Of a stretch of 34,490 bases of DNA, positions 1 to 7,367 are shown in pieces. Position 1 is the first letter of the stretch. Each line of letters opens with the position of its first letter. This DNA comes from Streptosporangiaceae bacterium (GTDB lineage: Bacteria; Actinomycetota; Actinomycetes; Streptosporangiales; Streptosporangiaceae). The notes beneath the pieces are model-generated. The model was not told the DNA's origin, did no database searches, and saw only the letters and a list, made by a program, of their open reading frames with translations. The stretch lies in the NCBI GenBank assembly GCA_030038295.1, contig JASHPF010000176.1, positions 1 through 34,490 on the forward strand, given 5' to 3'. A program made the translations under genes and the position numbers.

Positions 1-879
1 CCGATCGCCTCGCTTAACATCCTGCTCACGTCGCACGTGTGGCGGCAGGACCACAACGGGTTCAGCCACCAGGACCCCGGTTTCATCGACCACGTGGTGA
101 ACAAGAAGGCTGAGGTCATCCGCGTCTATCTGCCCCCCGACGCGAACACCCTGCTGTCGGTCGCCGACCACTGCCTGCGCAGCCGGGACTACGTCAATGT
201 CGTGGTGGCGGGCAAGCAGCCCAACCCCGACTGGCTGGACATGCCGGCGGCTATCCTGCACTGCACCCGCGGCGCGGGCATCTGGGAGTGGGCCAGCAGC
301 GACGCCGGGTCGGAGCCGGACGTGGTGCTCGGCTGTGCCGGCGACGTGCCGACGCTCGAGGTGCTCGCGGCTACCGACATCCTCCGCCGCGAGCTGCCCG
401 AGCTGCGGGTCCGGGTGGTGAACGTGGTGGACCTGATGCGGCTGCAGCCCGACACCGAGCACCCGCACGGGATGATCGATGCCGAGTTCAACGCGCTGTT
501 CCCGCCCGGCCGGCCGATTATTTTCGCCTACCACGGCTATCCCTGGCTGATCCACCGGCTCACCTACCGGCGGGAGGCCCACCACGACATCCACGTCCGC
601 GGGTACAAGGAGGAGGGCACGACCACCACGCCGTTCGACATGGTCGTGATGAACGACATGGACCGGTTCCACCTGGTCATGGACGTCATCGACCGGGTGC
701 CGGGGCTGGCCGTCCGGGCCGGCGAGCTGCGCCAGAAGATGGTGGATACCAGGTCCAGGCACCGGGCCTGGACGAGGGAGTACGGCGAGGACCTGCCCGA
801 GGTGACCAACTGGCGCTGGCCGCAGCCGGAGTCACCGGCGCAGGCGCCGCCTGCGCCCCGGCCGCAGCCCACCCCGTGA
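1..879 (+). CDS. xfp: Phosphoketolase, C-terminal part (5' end outside window)
   Basis: Open from base 1 to a TGA at 877-879, giving the last 292 residues of a protein whose family is about 800 residues long. Phosphoketolases are cytosolic ThDP enzymes that split xylulose-5-P or fructose-6-P with phosphate to give acetyl-phosphate plus glyceraldehyde-3-P or erythrose-4-P. The segment matches the family's C-terminal region: [15 protein letters not shown], then [14 protein letters not shown], then [17 protein letters not shown], then [16 protein letters not shown] and NDMDRFHL. The ThDP-binding N-terminal half is not visible. The last 20 or so residues are a Pro/Ala-rich tail without family features. 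The stop overlaps the GTG start of an acetate kinase gene, which consumes the acetyl-phosphate made here. The family call is secure; the Xu5P versus F6P preference cannot be read from this part. Confidence 0.95.
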   Translation, partial: PIASLNILLTSHVWRQDHNGFSHQDPGFIDHVVNKKAEVIRVYLPPDANTLLSVADHCLRSRDYVNVVVAGKQPNPDWLDMPAAILHCTRGAGIWEWASSDAGSEPDVVLGCAGDVPTLEVLAATDILRRELPELRVRVVNVVDLMRLQPDTEHPHGMIDAEFNALFPPGRPIIFAYHGYPWLIHRLTYRREAHHDIHVRGYKEEGTTTTPFDMVVMNDMDRFHLVMDVIDRVPGLAVRAGELRQKMVDTRSRHRAWTREYGEDLPEVTNWRWPQPESPAQAPPAPRPQPTP

Positions 880-1997
880 CGACGGCCGGCACCGCGCCCG
901 TCGTCGTGGTCAACGCCGGGTCGAGCAGCCTCAAGGCCAGGGTGCTCGACCCCGCGGGCGCTGTCCGCTCCTCGCTCGACCTCGACCCGTGGGACGGCAG
1001 CCCGGATCACCCGGAGCTGGCCGAGTTCCTCGCGTCCGCTGCGGACGCCGCGGTGGTGGGCCATCGCGTCGTGCACGGGGGCCGCACGTTCAGCCAGGCG
1101 GTCCGCATCGACGACGCCGTGATCGCGGCTATCGCCGCGCTCACGGACCTGGCTCCGCTGCACCAGCCGCGGGCGCTGGCCGGGATCGAGGCGGCCCGCC
1201 GCGCGCTGCCCGGCGTGCCCGGCGTCGCGTGCTTCGACACGGCGTTCCATGCCGGGCTGTCGCCCGCCGCCGCGACCTACGCGCTGCCGCAGCAGTGGAC
1301 GACCCGGTACGGCCTGCGCCGGTACGGCTTCCACGGACTCTCCCACGAGTACGCGGCGCGGCGCGCCGCCGAGCTGCTCGGCCGGGACGCGCGCGCGCTC
1401 CGGGTCGTCACCTGCCACCTCGGGGCGGGTGCGTCGCTCGCCGCCGTCGCCGGCGGCCGCAGCGTGGACACGACCATGGGCTTCACGCCGCTCGAGGGCC
1501 TCGTGATGGCCACCAGGAGCGGCACCGTCGACCCGGGCCTGCTCGTCTGGCTGCTCGAGCGCGGCGGGCTCGGGGTGGCCGAGCTGAACGCCGGGCTGGA
1601 ACGGTCAGGCGGCCTCGCCGGGCTGTCCGGGATACCGTCCGGCGACATGCGCGAGGTGCTGCAGGCCGCGGACTCCGGCGAACCCCGGGGCCAGCTCGCG
1701 CTCGATGTCTACCTGCACCGGCTGCGCCGGGAGATCGCGGCAATGGCGGCAGCCCTGAACGGCCTGGACGCGCTCGTGTTCACCGGCGGCGTCGGGGAGC
1801 ACAGCCCCCGGATCCGCGCGGCCACCGTGGCGGGCCTGGAGTTCCTCGGGGTCGGCCTCGACCCGGCCCAGGACGGCGTGAGCACTGACGCGGACGTCAG
1901 CGGGTCCGGTCCGGTTCGCGTCCTGGTCGTCACCGCGCGGGAAGACATCGAGATCGCCAGGCAGGCCCGCGCCGCGGTGGCGGCGCACGACCGGTAA
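876..1997 (+). CDS. ackA: Acetate kinase
   Basis: A 373-residue cytosolic kinase that interconverts acetyl-phosphate + ADP and acetate + ATP. Motifs occur in family order: VNAGSSSLK near residue 12 (phosphate loop), [51 protein letters not shown] and FTGGVGEHS, ending with [10 protein letters not shown]. The family is usually about 400 residues, so this is slightly short but complete. GTG at 876 was chosen because it forms a GTGA overlap with the phosphoketolase stop and because the conserved strand begins about 8 residues later; the frame stays open upstream only as a shadow of the phosphoketolase gene. The coupling implies co-translation: phosphoketolase makes acetyl-phosphate and this enzyme takes ATP from it. 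Confidence 0.96.
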   Translation: MTTAGTAPVVVVNAGSSSLKARVLDPAGAVRSSLDLDPWDGSPDHPELAEFLASAADAAVVGHRVVHGGRTFSQAVRIDDAVIAAIAALTDLAPLHQPRALAGIEAARRALPGVPGVACFDTAFHAGLSPAAATYALPQQWTTRYGLRRYGFHGLSHEYAARRAAELLGRDARALRVVTCHLGAGASLAAVAGGRSVDTTMGFTPLEGLVMATRSGTVDPGLLVWLLERGGLGVAELNAGLERSGGLAGLSGIPSGDMREVLQAADSGEPRGQLALDVYLHRLRREIAAMAAALNGLDALVFTGGVGEHSPRIRAATVAGLEFLGVGLDPAQDGVSTDADVSGSGPVRVLVVTAREDIEIARQARAAVAAHDR

Positions 1998-2070
1998 CGC
2001 TGCCCCTCCGCGACTTGCGTTCCGCGGCCGCCGCCCGGCCGGCCGACCGGTGCCGACGGCAGCCCGCTGG

Positions 2071-2086
2071 TGATAGACACGAGTCG
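2071..2086 (+). promoter_or_regulatory. Possible extended -10 promoter for a leaderless mRNA
   Basis: TG-A-TAGACA (2071-2079) looks like an extended -10 element, and the GTG start at 2086 lies exactly where transcription would begin, seven bases after it. No Shine-Dalgarno sequence precedes that GTG, which fits a leaderless transcript, common in actinobacteria. No convincing -35 hexamer is visible. This would separate the ammonia-lyase/ankyrin pair from the upstream phosphoketolase/acetate kinase pair. Confidence 0.35.
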
Positions 2087-3066
2087 TGGCCGAACTCGCG
2101 ATCCCTGACCTGTCCGACGTGCTGGCGGCGCGCCGTCGCATCGCGCCCTACCTGCAGCCGACGCCGCTGTACTCCTATCCGGCTCTCGACGCGCTGACCG
2201 GGACGCGGGTCTTCGTCAAGCACGAGAACCACCAGCCCGTCGGCGCCTTCAAGGTCCGTGGCGGGATCAACCTGATCAGCCAGCTCGGCCCGGACGACCG
2301 CCGCCGCGGCGTCATCACGGCATCGACTGGTAATCACGGCCAGTCGGTCGCCTACGCCGCACGCGTGTTCGGCGTGCCTGCCGTGGTGTGCGTGCCGGAG
2401 CGCGCCAACCCGGTCAAGCTCGAGTCCATGCGGGCACTCGGCGCCGAAGTCATCAGCCACGGCCAGGACTTCGACGACGCCCGCGAGCACTGCGAGAAGC
2501 TCGCCGCCGAGCGCGGATTCCGCTATATCCACTCGGCGAACGAGCCCGCGCTGATCGCCGGCGTCGCGACGTGCACCCTCGAGATCCTTGAGGCGCTGCC
2601 GGATGCCGACGTCATCGTCGTCCCGATTGGCGGCGGCAGCGGCGCCGCCGGGGCCTGCATCGTGGCGACGGCCGTCCGCGCGTCGATCGAGGTCGTCGGC
2701 GTGCAGTCGGCGGCCGCGCCGGCAGCTCACCGGTCGTGGCGGGCCCGCGCCCTGGTCGAGGACAGCACCGTGACGCTCGCCGAGGGACTGGCCACGCGGA
2801 CGGCGTTCGAGCTGACCCAGCGCATTCTGTGGGAGCGGCTCGGCGACTTCGTGCTGGTGTCGGACGCCGAGCTGACGCACGCCACCCGGCTGATGATCGA
2901 GAAGACCCGTAATCTGGTCGAGCCCGCGGGCGCGGCGGCACTCGCCGCGGTGCTGGCCGCACCCGGCAGGTTCGCCGGCCGCCGGGTGGCGATCGTGTGC
3001 AGCGGCGGCAACATCAGCCCGGAGCAGCTCGTGCAGCTGTGGCCGGCCGTCCCTGCGCCGTCGTGA
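2086..3066 (+). CDS. PLP-dependent threonine/serine ammonia-lyase (catabolic type)
   Basis: A 326-residue fold-type II PLP enzyme, predicted to deaminate threonine to 2-oxobutyrate and/or serine to pyruvate in the cytosol. The PLP lysine is K56 in VGAFKVRGG. The substrate loop STGNHG lies at 80-85, the phosphate-binding glycine loop GGGSGAAG at 182-189, and CSGGNI near the C terminus. It lacks the C-terminal ACT-like domain of biosynthetic IlvA, so isoleucine feedback is not expected. GTG 2086 gives the usual N terminus (DLSDVLAARRRI, then PTPLYSYPALD). Its stop overlaps the GTG of an ankyrin-repeat gene by 4 nt. A hydroxyectoine-type EutB or serine racemase is an alternative; the family is certain but the substrate is not. 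Confidence 0.88.
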   Translation: MAELAIPDLSDVLAARRRIAPYLQPTPLYSYPALDALTGTRVFVKHENHQPVGAFKVRGGINLISQLGPDDRRRGVITASTGNHGQSVAYAARVFGVPAVVCVPERANPVKLESMRALGAEVISHGQDFDDAREHCEKLAAERGFRYIHSANEPALIAGVATCTLEILEALPDADVIVVPIGGGSGAAGACIVATAVRASIEVVGVQSAAAPAAHRSWRARALVEDSTVTLAEGLATRTAFELTQRILWERLGDFVLVSDAELTHATRLMIEKTRNLVEPAGAAALAAVLAAPGRFAGRRVAIVCSGGNISPEQLVQLWPAVPAPS

Positions 3067-4427
3067 CCGGCCCGCCGGGCCAGGAACTCGCGCCAGCGAC
3101 GCTGGACCAGCTGGCCGCCGACTTCTGCCTGGCGAGCGTGCAGGGCCGGGCCGGCCGCGCCGTGCGCATGCTCGCGGACACGCCCGAGCTCGCCGCCTAC
3201 AGCCTGGCCACCGCGCTCGTACTCGGTGACGTGGCCCGGGTCCGGGCCGTGATCGAGCGCGACCCACGGGCGGCGGTCAGGGCGGACCCAGCGACCGGCT
3301 GGACGCCGCTGCACGCGGTGTGCGCGTCGCGCTGGCATCATCTCGACCCGAGCCGGGCGCCGGGGTTGCTGGCAACGGCACGGCTGCTGCTCGAGGCTGG
3401 CGCAGAACCGAACGTGCGGGTCGGCCCGGGCGGCCGATCGGCCGGCTCGTCGCCGCTGCACTGCGCGGCGGCGAGCGCGAGCAGCGGGGCCGGCCACGAG
3501 GCGATCGTCCGGCTCCTGCTCGAGCGCGGCGCCGTCGTGGCGGACGACGATCTCTACCTCGCCGCCTTCGGCGACGATCATCGCTGCCTGCGGGTGATGC
3601 TCGAGCACGCCGGTGCCGCGCACGCCGAGGTGGCGCTCTCGGCTCCGATCAGCACCGGCGACATCGAAGGGGTCCGGCTGCTGCTCGATGCGGGCGCCGA
3701 CCCGAGCCGGTTCGCGGCCGAGCCTGGCCAGCCGTCGTCGGCCGTCTACTTCGCCGTGGCAGCCAGTAGCCCCGCCGAGCTGATCGCGCTGCTGATCGCC
3801 CACGGCGCCGACCCGCGCCGACCGGGCCCGGCCGGGCGCTCGGCCGTGTCGCTCGCGGCCATCATGGGCCAAGACGAGGTCGTGGCGCTGCTCGGCAGTC
3901 ACGACCCCCGCGGCGTCCCCGACACCGCCCGGTTCGTCGGCGCCTGCATGCGCGGCGACCGGACCGCGGCCACCGCCCTGACGACCAGCGACCCCGGCCT
4001 GGTCGGCAGGCTGGCCGATGATGAGCTCGCTGCCCTGGTGCACGCCGCCGAGGCGGGCCGCGTCGGTGCCGTCTCGGTCATGCTTGACCTCGGCTTTCCG
4101 GTTGGCGCGCGGCGCGACGACGGCGCCACCGCCCTCCACGCGGCCGCCTACGCCGGCAGCACGGCGGTTGTCCGGCTGCTGCTCGAGCGCGGCGCCGACC
4201 TCGAGGCCCGGGATGGCGAGTACCACGGCTCGCCGCTGGACTGGGCCGTCGTCGGCAGCGGACACCGGCCGACGACGAGCCCCCACCCTGACTGGGTCGG
4301 CACCGTGCGGACCCTCATCGACGCGGGCGCGGCGACTCAGGACATCTCGCTCGCCTCCGACGGCCAGAAGCCGCCCAGCGCCGAGGTGGCGAGTCTGCTC
4401 CGCGGGTACGGCGTCCGCGCAGGCTAA
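3063..4427 (+). CDS. Ankyrin-repeat protein
   Basis: A 454-residue protein built mostly of ankyrin-type helix-loop-helix repeats. Recognisable units carry TGWTPLHAVCAS, then ARLLLEAGAEPN, then SPLHCAAA, then VRLLLERGA, VRLLLDAGADP, LIALLIAHGADP, TALHAAAYAGS, VRLLLERGADLEARD and SPLDWAVVGS. Roughly ten repeats can be traced, some degenerate in the middle. There is no signal peptide or membrane segment, so it is probably a cytosolic protein-binding scaffold. GTG 3063 overlaps the ammonia-lyase stop (GTGA), implying translational coupling; the frame is open about 66 bases further upstream but only inside the lyase. No enzymatic domain is seen. Partner and function are unknown; the ammonia-lyase is the obvious candidate partner by position. 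Confidence 0.88.
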   Translation: MTGPPGQELAPATLDQLAADFCLASVQGRAGRAVRMLADTPELAAYSLATALVLGDVARVRAVIERDPRAAVRADPATGWTPLHAVCASRWHHLDPSRAPGLLATARLLLEAGAEPNVRVGPGGRSAGSSPLHCAAASASSGAGHEAIVRLLLERGAVVADDDLYLAAFGDDHRCLRVMLEHAGAAHAEVALSAPISTGDIEGVRLLLDAGADPSRFAAEPGQPSSAVYFAVAASSPAELIALLIAHGADPRRPGPAGRSAVSLAAIMGQDEVVALLGSHDPRGVPDTARFVGACMRGDRTAATALTTSDPGLVGRLADDELAALVHAAEAGRVGAVSVMLDLGFPVGARRDDGATALHAAAYAGSTAVVRLLLERGADLEARDGEYHGSPLDWAVVGSGHRPTTSPHPDWVGTVRTLIDAGAATQDISLASDGQKPPSAEVASLLRGYGVRAG

Positions 4428-4440
4428 TTCGCCTGCGCGG
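4415..4440. terminator. Dyad between convergent genes, possible bidirectional terminator
   Basis: A perfect 10-bp inverted repeat, CCGCGCAGGC / GCCTGCGCGG (4415-4424 and 4431-4440), with a 6-nt loop. The stop codon of the ankyrin gene sits in the loop and the stress-protein gene ends 18 bases beyond it. There is no T-tract, so intrinsic termination is plausible rather than shown. Confidence 0.55.
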
Positions 4441-4457
4441 ATCGGCCGGGCCCTGGG

Positions 4458-4949
4458 TCAGCGGCTCTTGTGCGCCGCCGAGTCGCGCTGCACCCGACCC
4501 GGATCCCGGACGATGACCACGGGGCAGCGGGCATGGTGCACGCAGGCCTGGCTGACGGAACCGAGCAGCGCCTCGGTGAATCCGCCGTGCCCGCGGCTGC
4601 CGACGACCAGCAGGTCCGCGCCGTTGGCGGCGTCGAGCAGGACCTGCGCGGCGTCACCGGGCCGCACGGTCGAGCTGACCTTGACCGGCGTGTCCGCGGC
4701 TACCGTCTCGGCGATGGCGTCGCTGAGCACGGTCGCGGCGAAGTCACCGAAGTCCGCGGTCTCGAGCGCGCTCATGGGCGCGAACGGCACGCCGCCCACC
4801 ATGACCGGGTAGTGCCAGGCGATCACCGCCTCGACGCTGGCGCCGGTGAGCTCGGCCTGACCCACGGCCCACGCGAGCGCGGCCTTCGCCGCGGACGATC
4901 CGTCTACGCCGACGACGATCCGCCGGCCCGACGCCTGCTCGTTGCTCAT
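4458..4949 (-). CDS. Universal stress protein (UspA family), single domain
   Basis: A 163-residue protein with one Usp domain. The N-terminal strand is IVVGVDGSSAAKAAL (residues 11-25). The ATP-binding signature G-2x-G-9x-G-S is intact at residues 117-131 (GSRGHGGFTEALLGS), followed by CPVVIVR, so it should be an ATP-binding member. Such proteins act in the cytosol in stress, hypoxia or dormancy responses. ATG 4949 is preceded by GAAAGGGGAACGAAG, a reasonable ribosome site. It lies 116 bases downstream of the LLM oxidoreductase on the same strand. A GGGAC-N4-GTCCC dyad centred about 87 bases upstream resembles a DosR box, which would make it a hypoxia-type Usp. Confidence 0.93.
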   Translation of the reverse strand: MSNEQASGRRIVVGVDGSSAAKAALAWAVGQAELTGASVEAVIAWHYPVMVGGVPFAPMSALETADFGDFAATVLSDAIAETVAADTPVKVSSTVRPGDAAQVLLDAANGADLLVVGSRGHGGFTEALLGSVSQACVHHARCPVVIVRDPGRVQRDSAAHKSR

Positions 4950-4974
4950 CTTCGTTCCCCTTTCACGGCGCTAC

Positions 4975-5008
4975 CTGCAGCGTTGCGCGCGTCTGCGCGT
5001 CGCTGCAG
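4975..5008. other. Long imperfect hairpin upstream of the stress-protein gene
   Basis: CTGCAGCG (4975-4982) and CGCTGCAG (5001-5008) are perfect 8-bp arms. After a T:T mismatch and a wobble pair, a further GCGC/GCGC stem continues inward. It begins 25 bases upstream of the Usp start and lies 58 bases past the LLM stop. It could end the LLM transcript or form a structured Usp leader; no T-tract is present. Confidence 0.45.
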
Positions 5009-5029
5009 AGTCCGCTGCCCTCGGGAACG

Positions 5030-5043
5030 GGGACGTTGGTCCC
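5030..5043. promoter_or_regulatory. DosR-like operator (GGGAC-N4-GTCCC)
   Basis: The sequence reads GGGACGTTGGTCCC, a perfect 5-bp dyad with a 4-bp centre. It matches 12 of 14 positions of the mycobacterial DosR core GGGACTWWAGTCCC as I recall it. It lies about 80-95 bases upstream of the universal stress protein start, a typical distance for activator sites. No DosR/DosS genes lie in this window, so the assignment rests on motif and neighbour type only. Confidence 0.5.
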
Positions 5044-5065
5044 GGTCTGCTGCGCCGGTGCGCGG

Positions 5066-6127
5066 TCAGCCGACGGGCACCCGCTGCCCTGGCCGCTCGG
5101 CCGCTGCCAGCGCGGCGGGCATGACGACCTCGGCGAACGCGGCCAGGTTGGCGTGCGCCTCCGCCGCGGTGAGGTCCCCGAACGCGAGCGTCGCCTCGAA
5201 GTAGTTGACCGGCGCCTGGCTGATCTGCGCCACCAGCAGGTCGCGCACCGTCCGCGCGGTGCCCACGAGAGCGGTGCCGCGGCTGAGCCCCGCCCGCAGG
5301 TCAGCCATCCCGTCGAACGCGTGGTTACCGTTCTTGTGCCACAGGCTCAGCAGGTGCTGGTAATGCAGCGCGGCTGCGGCCTCGTAACGGTCCGCGGCAG
5401 CGCCGTCGCTGGCGCCGATGTAGACGGTCGCGGCGAAGCCGACGCGGGGCGGTGCGGGCGCGGAACCGTTGCCGCGGGTCGCCTGCCGGTCTCGCCAGAC
5501 CCGCCAGTAGGCGTCGGCGGCTGCCGCGAACGAGCCGCCGTTCCACCGGCCCACGAAGCTGACGTCGCTGGCCGCCGCCCACTCGGCGCTGCCCGTATTG
5601 CTCGAGGCGTACCACAGCGGCGGGTGGGGCCGCTGCACCGGGCCGACGGACAGCTCGACGTCGTAGTCGCGCAGCAGGGTCCCGCGATGCGTCAGCCGGC
5701 CCGTGGTGAGCGCCGTCGTGACGGCCTCGAGCGTCTCGGCGAACCGGGCGCGCGCTTCGCCGGCGTCGACGCCGAAGTAGGCCAGCTCGTACGGGCTCAC
5801 GCCGCTGCCGACGCCGACGTCCAGCCGCCCGCCCGAGAGCTGATCGAGAATCGCGATCTCCTCGGCCAGCCGCAGCGGGTCGTAGGCGGGCAGCACGTGC
5901 ACGAGGGCGCCGATCCGCAGCGTCGAGGTGCGCTGGCTCAGCGCGGCGAGGAACAGGTTCGGCGAGGGGCAGACCGACAGGGGCGTCCCGTGATGCTCGG
6001 TGACGTGGTAGTGGCCGATGCCCGCGGCCTCCACCGCAACGGCGAAGTCGAGGCGGTCGGCGATGACCTGGCCGGGAGTCGAGGCGCCCAGATCGAAGGA
6101 GTCAAAGATCCCGAACTCCAGTGTCAT
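5066..6127 (-). CDS. LLM-class flavin-dependent oxidoreductase
   Basis: A 353-residue bacterial-luciferase-fold enzyme expected to use FMNH2 or F420. Features in order: LEFGIFDSFDLG at the N terminus; AVEAAGIGHYHVTEHHG; ALSQRTSTLRIGALVHVLPAYDPLRLAEEIAILDQLSGGRLDVGVGSG, the family core; and VQRPHPPLWYASSNTGSAEWAA. The HVTEHH segment is typical of luciferase-alpha-like monooxygenases. ATG 6127 was chosen over an ATG-less upstream extension because GGGGAGAG sits just before it and family homology begins at residue 2; the 27 upstream residues look non-coding. It is divergent from a two-TM protein gene, with a DosR-like dyad about 100 bases upstream. Substrate and cofactor cannot be read from the sequence. 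Confidence 0.92.
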   Translation of the reverse strand: MTLEFGIFDSFDLGASTPGQVIADRLDFAVAVEAAGIGHYHVTEHHGTPLSVCPSPNLFLAALSQRTSTLRIGALVHVLPAYDPLRLAEEIAILDQLSGGRLDVGVGSGVSPYELAYFGVDAGEARARFAETLEAVTTALTTGRLTHRGTLLRDYDVELSVGPVQRPHPPLWYASSNTGSAEWAAASDVSFVGRWNGGSFAAAADAYWRVWRDRQATRGNGSAPAPPRVGFAATVYIGASDGAAADRYEAAAALHYQHLLSLWHKNGNHAFDGMADLRAGLSRGTALVGTARTVRDLLVAQISQAPVNYFEATLAFGDLTAAEAHANLAAFAEVVMPAALAAAERPGQRVPVG

Positions 6128-6218
6128 GCCGTCTCTCCCCACCGCGGCCGGCGCGCCCCGACGGCCAGCCTGCTGACCCGTCGGGTGCGCATTAGCCGAG
6201 TTCATCATGCCGGCGCAC

Positions 6219-6232
6219 GGGACGGAAGTCCT
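6219..6232. promoter_or_regulatory. Second DosR-like operator in a divergent promoter region
   Basis: GGGACGGAAGTCCT has the same GGGAC-N4-GTCC(C/T) spacing as the site at 5030-5043. Read on the minus strand it matches 11 of 14 core positions. It sits about 99 bases upstream of the LLM start (6127) and 122 upstream of the two-TM gene (6347), so it could serve either direction. Confidence 0.4.
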
Positions 6233-6286
6233 CCAGGGCGGTGGCGCACGGCCCTGCTGCCGGACCCCGGCCCTGCGGGATGCTCT

Positions 6287-6323
6287 GGCCAGTGAAGTCC
6301 ACTGGCCGGGCTGGCAAGCCCGG
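6287..6323 (+). promoter_or_regulatory. Two abutting stem-loops in the leader of the membrane-protein gene
   Basis: The first is GGCCAGTG / CACTGGCC (6287-6294 and 6300-6307, 5-nt loop). The second is CCGGGCT / AGCCCGG (6306-6312 and 6317-6323, 4-nt loop). They share bases 6306-6307 and end 8 bases before the strong AAGGAGG ribosome site (6332-6338). They may be an operator dyad, a leader structure, or an attenuator-like pair. Confidence 0.4.
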
Positions 6324-6346
6324 GGCTACGCAAGGAGGAACAGACA

Positions 6347-6940
6347 ATGCGCAGGAGGACTTTCGACGCACTCGTGTCAGCCGCGGGACTGCTGCTGACC
6401 GCCGTGCTTATCATCGCGGGCGTGCTGCTGACCTGGGGCCACTCATACGCCAACAACCAGGTAACCAGCCAGCTGTCCGCTCAGAAGATCGTGTTCCCCA
6501 CCACGAGCAACCCGGAGTTCAAGATCCTCCCGGCTGCGAACCGCGCCCAGATGGGGAAGTACGCGGGCCAGCTCATGACCAACGGCGCCCAGGCTGAGGT
6601 GTACGCCAACTACTTCATCGCCCGGCACCTGTACCTGATCGGCGGCGGCAAGACCTACTCCCAGCTGTCCGAGGAGTCCCTGACCCACCCCACCAACGCC
6701 GCCCTGGCCGCCCAGGTGCAGACCGTGTTCCGCGGCACCACCCTGCGGTCCATGCTGCTGGAGGCCTACGGGTTCTGGACCTTCGGCCAGATCGCCCTCA
6801 TCGCCGCGATCGCGTCCTACGCCGCGGCCGGCCTGATGCTGATCTTGTCCCTGCTCGGCCTCGCGCACCTGCTGCGCACCTCCCCAGAAAGGGAGGTCCT
6901 GCCCAAGGTCGCCAAGACAGCCCCGGCCGTCATCGACTGA
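6347..6940 (+). CDS. Two-TM membrane protein with an extracytoplasmic loop
   Basis: A 197-residue protein. A hydrophobic segment spans about residues 10-30 (LVSAAGLLLTAVLIIAGVLL) after an Arg-rich start. A hydrophilic region of about 105 residues is probably outside the cell, and a second segment lies at about 143-172 (FGQIALIAAIASYAAAGLML and following). A short cytoplasmic tail completes it. The first segment is preceded by MRRR, consistent with an inside N terminus. ATG 6347 has an excellent ribosome site, AAGGAGG with 8-base spacing. It resembles conserved actinobacterial proteins of unknown function; I do not recognise a catalytic motif. A strong terminator follows, so it is transcribed alone. 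A DosR-like dyad lies upstream. Confidence 0.85.
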   Translation: MRRRTFDALVSAAGLLLTAVLIIAGVLLTWGHSYANNQVTSQLSAQKIVFPTTSNPEFKILPAANRAQMGKYAGQLMTNGAQAEVYANYFIARHLYLIGGGKTYSQLSEESLTHPTNAALAAQVQTVFRGTTLRSMLLEAYGFWTFGQIALIAAIASYAAAGLMLILSLLGLAHLLRTSPEREVLPKVAKTAPAVID

Positions 6941-6967
6941 CCCGCACCCTCAGCCCGGCCAGCGCAC

Positions 6968-7010
6968 AGCTTCCGCCCCGGACCCTCCCTCCGGGGCGGA
7001 AGCTTTGCTG
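6968..7010 (+). terminator. Strong rho-independent-type terminator
   Basis: A perfect 14-bp stem, AGCTTCCGCCCCGG / CCGGGGCGGAAGCT (6968-6981 and 6991-7004), with a 9-nt loop, followed by TTGCTGT. It lies 28 bases after the stop of the two-TM protein gene. It is the clearest terminator in the window. Confidence 0.85.
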
Positions 7011-7154
7011 TCATCCGCCCTGGCGCCGGGCGGGGCGGCGGCAAAGGCCAACAGTCCCCGCCGCCTGGGCCATAAGCCAGGTGCGGCACGCCAAGCCCAC
7101 CGGGCAGCCTCGGTAGCAGAACAACCCGCTGCCAGCACAAAGGGGGTGAGCCAC

Positions 7155-7367
7155 ATGTACGCACGCATCGGCGACCGGCTCATCGTGGAAGGCGACCCGG
7201 CCAGGGCCGGCGTCATCATCGGCGTGCCGCACCAGGACGGCTCCCCGCCCTACATCGTCAAATGGCTCGCCAACGGCCACATCGCCATGGTCTCGCCCGG
7301 CGAGTTCGCCCGCATCGTCCCGGCGGGGCGCTCTCCGGACCGGACTGCTCGGCTCTTACCGGCGTGA
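7155..7367 (+). CDS. DUF1918-family small protein
   Basis: A 70-residue protein matching the DUF1918 pattern: MYARIGDRLIVEGD, then RAGVIIGVPHQDGSPPYIVKWLANGHIAMVSPG, a small SH3-like beta barrel of unknown function. ATG 7155 is preceded by AAGGGGGTGAG. Upstream, 7011-7154 holds no further gene; it contains AGGCC-AACA-GTCCC at 7045-7058, a poor match to the DosR-like sites nearby. The gene end overlaps the end of the convergent PPK2 gene by 12 nt. The C-terminal 13 residues, inside or next to the overlap, are not conserved-looking. Confidence 0.85.
   Translation: MYARIGDRLIVEGDPARAGVIIGVPHQDGSPPYIVKWLANGHIAMVSPGEFARIVPAGRSPDRTARLLPA

Noticed and set aside
288-875. In-frame upstream extension of acetate kinase (frame open from 288)
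   Set aside because: It lies wholly inside the phosphoketolase gene in another frame, is Arg/Ala/Pro-rich and shows no homology; the acetate kinase fold begins just after GTG 876.
1930-4286. Long minus-strand frames opposite the ammonia-lyase and ankyrin genes
   Set aside because: Shadow frames caused by high G+C codon bias; their translations are low-complexity and match no family, unlike the plus-strand products.
7045-7058. Third DosR-like site before the DUF1918 gene
   Set aside because: AGGCC-AACA-GTCCC fits only 8 of the 10 half-site bases with a poor left arm; mentioned only as weak support, not listed as a feature.
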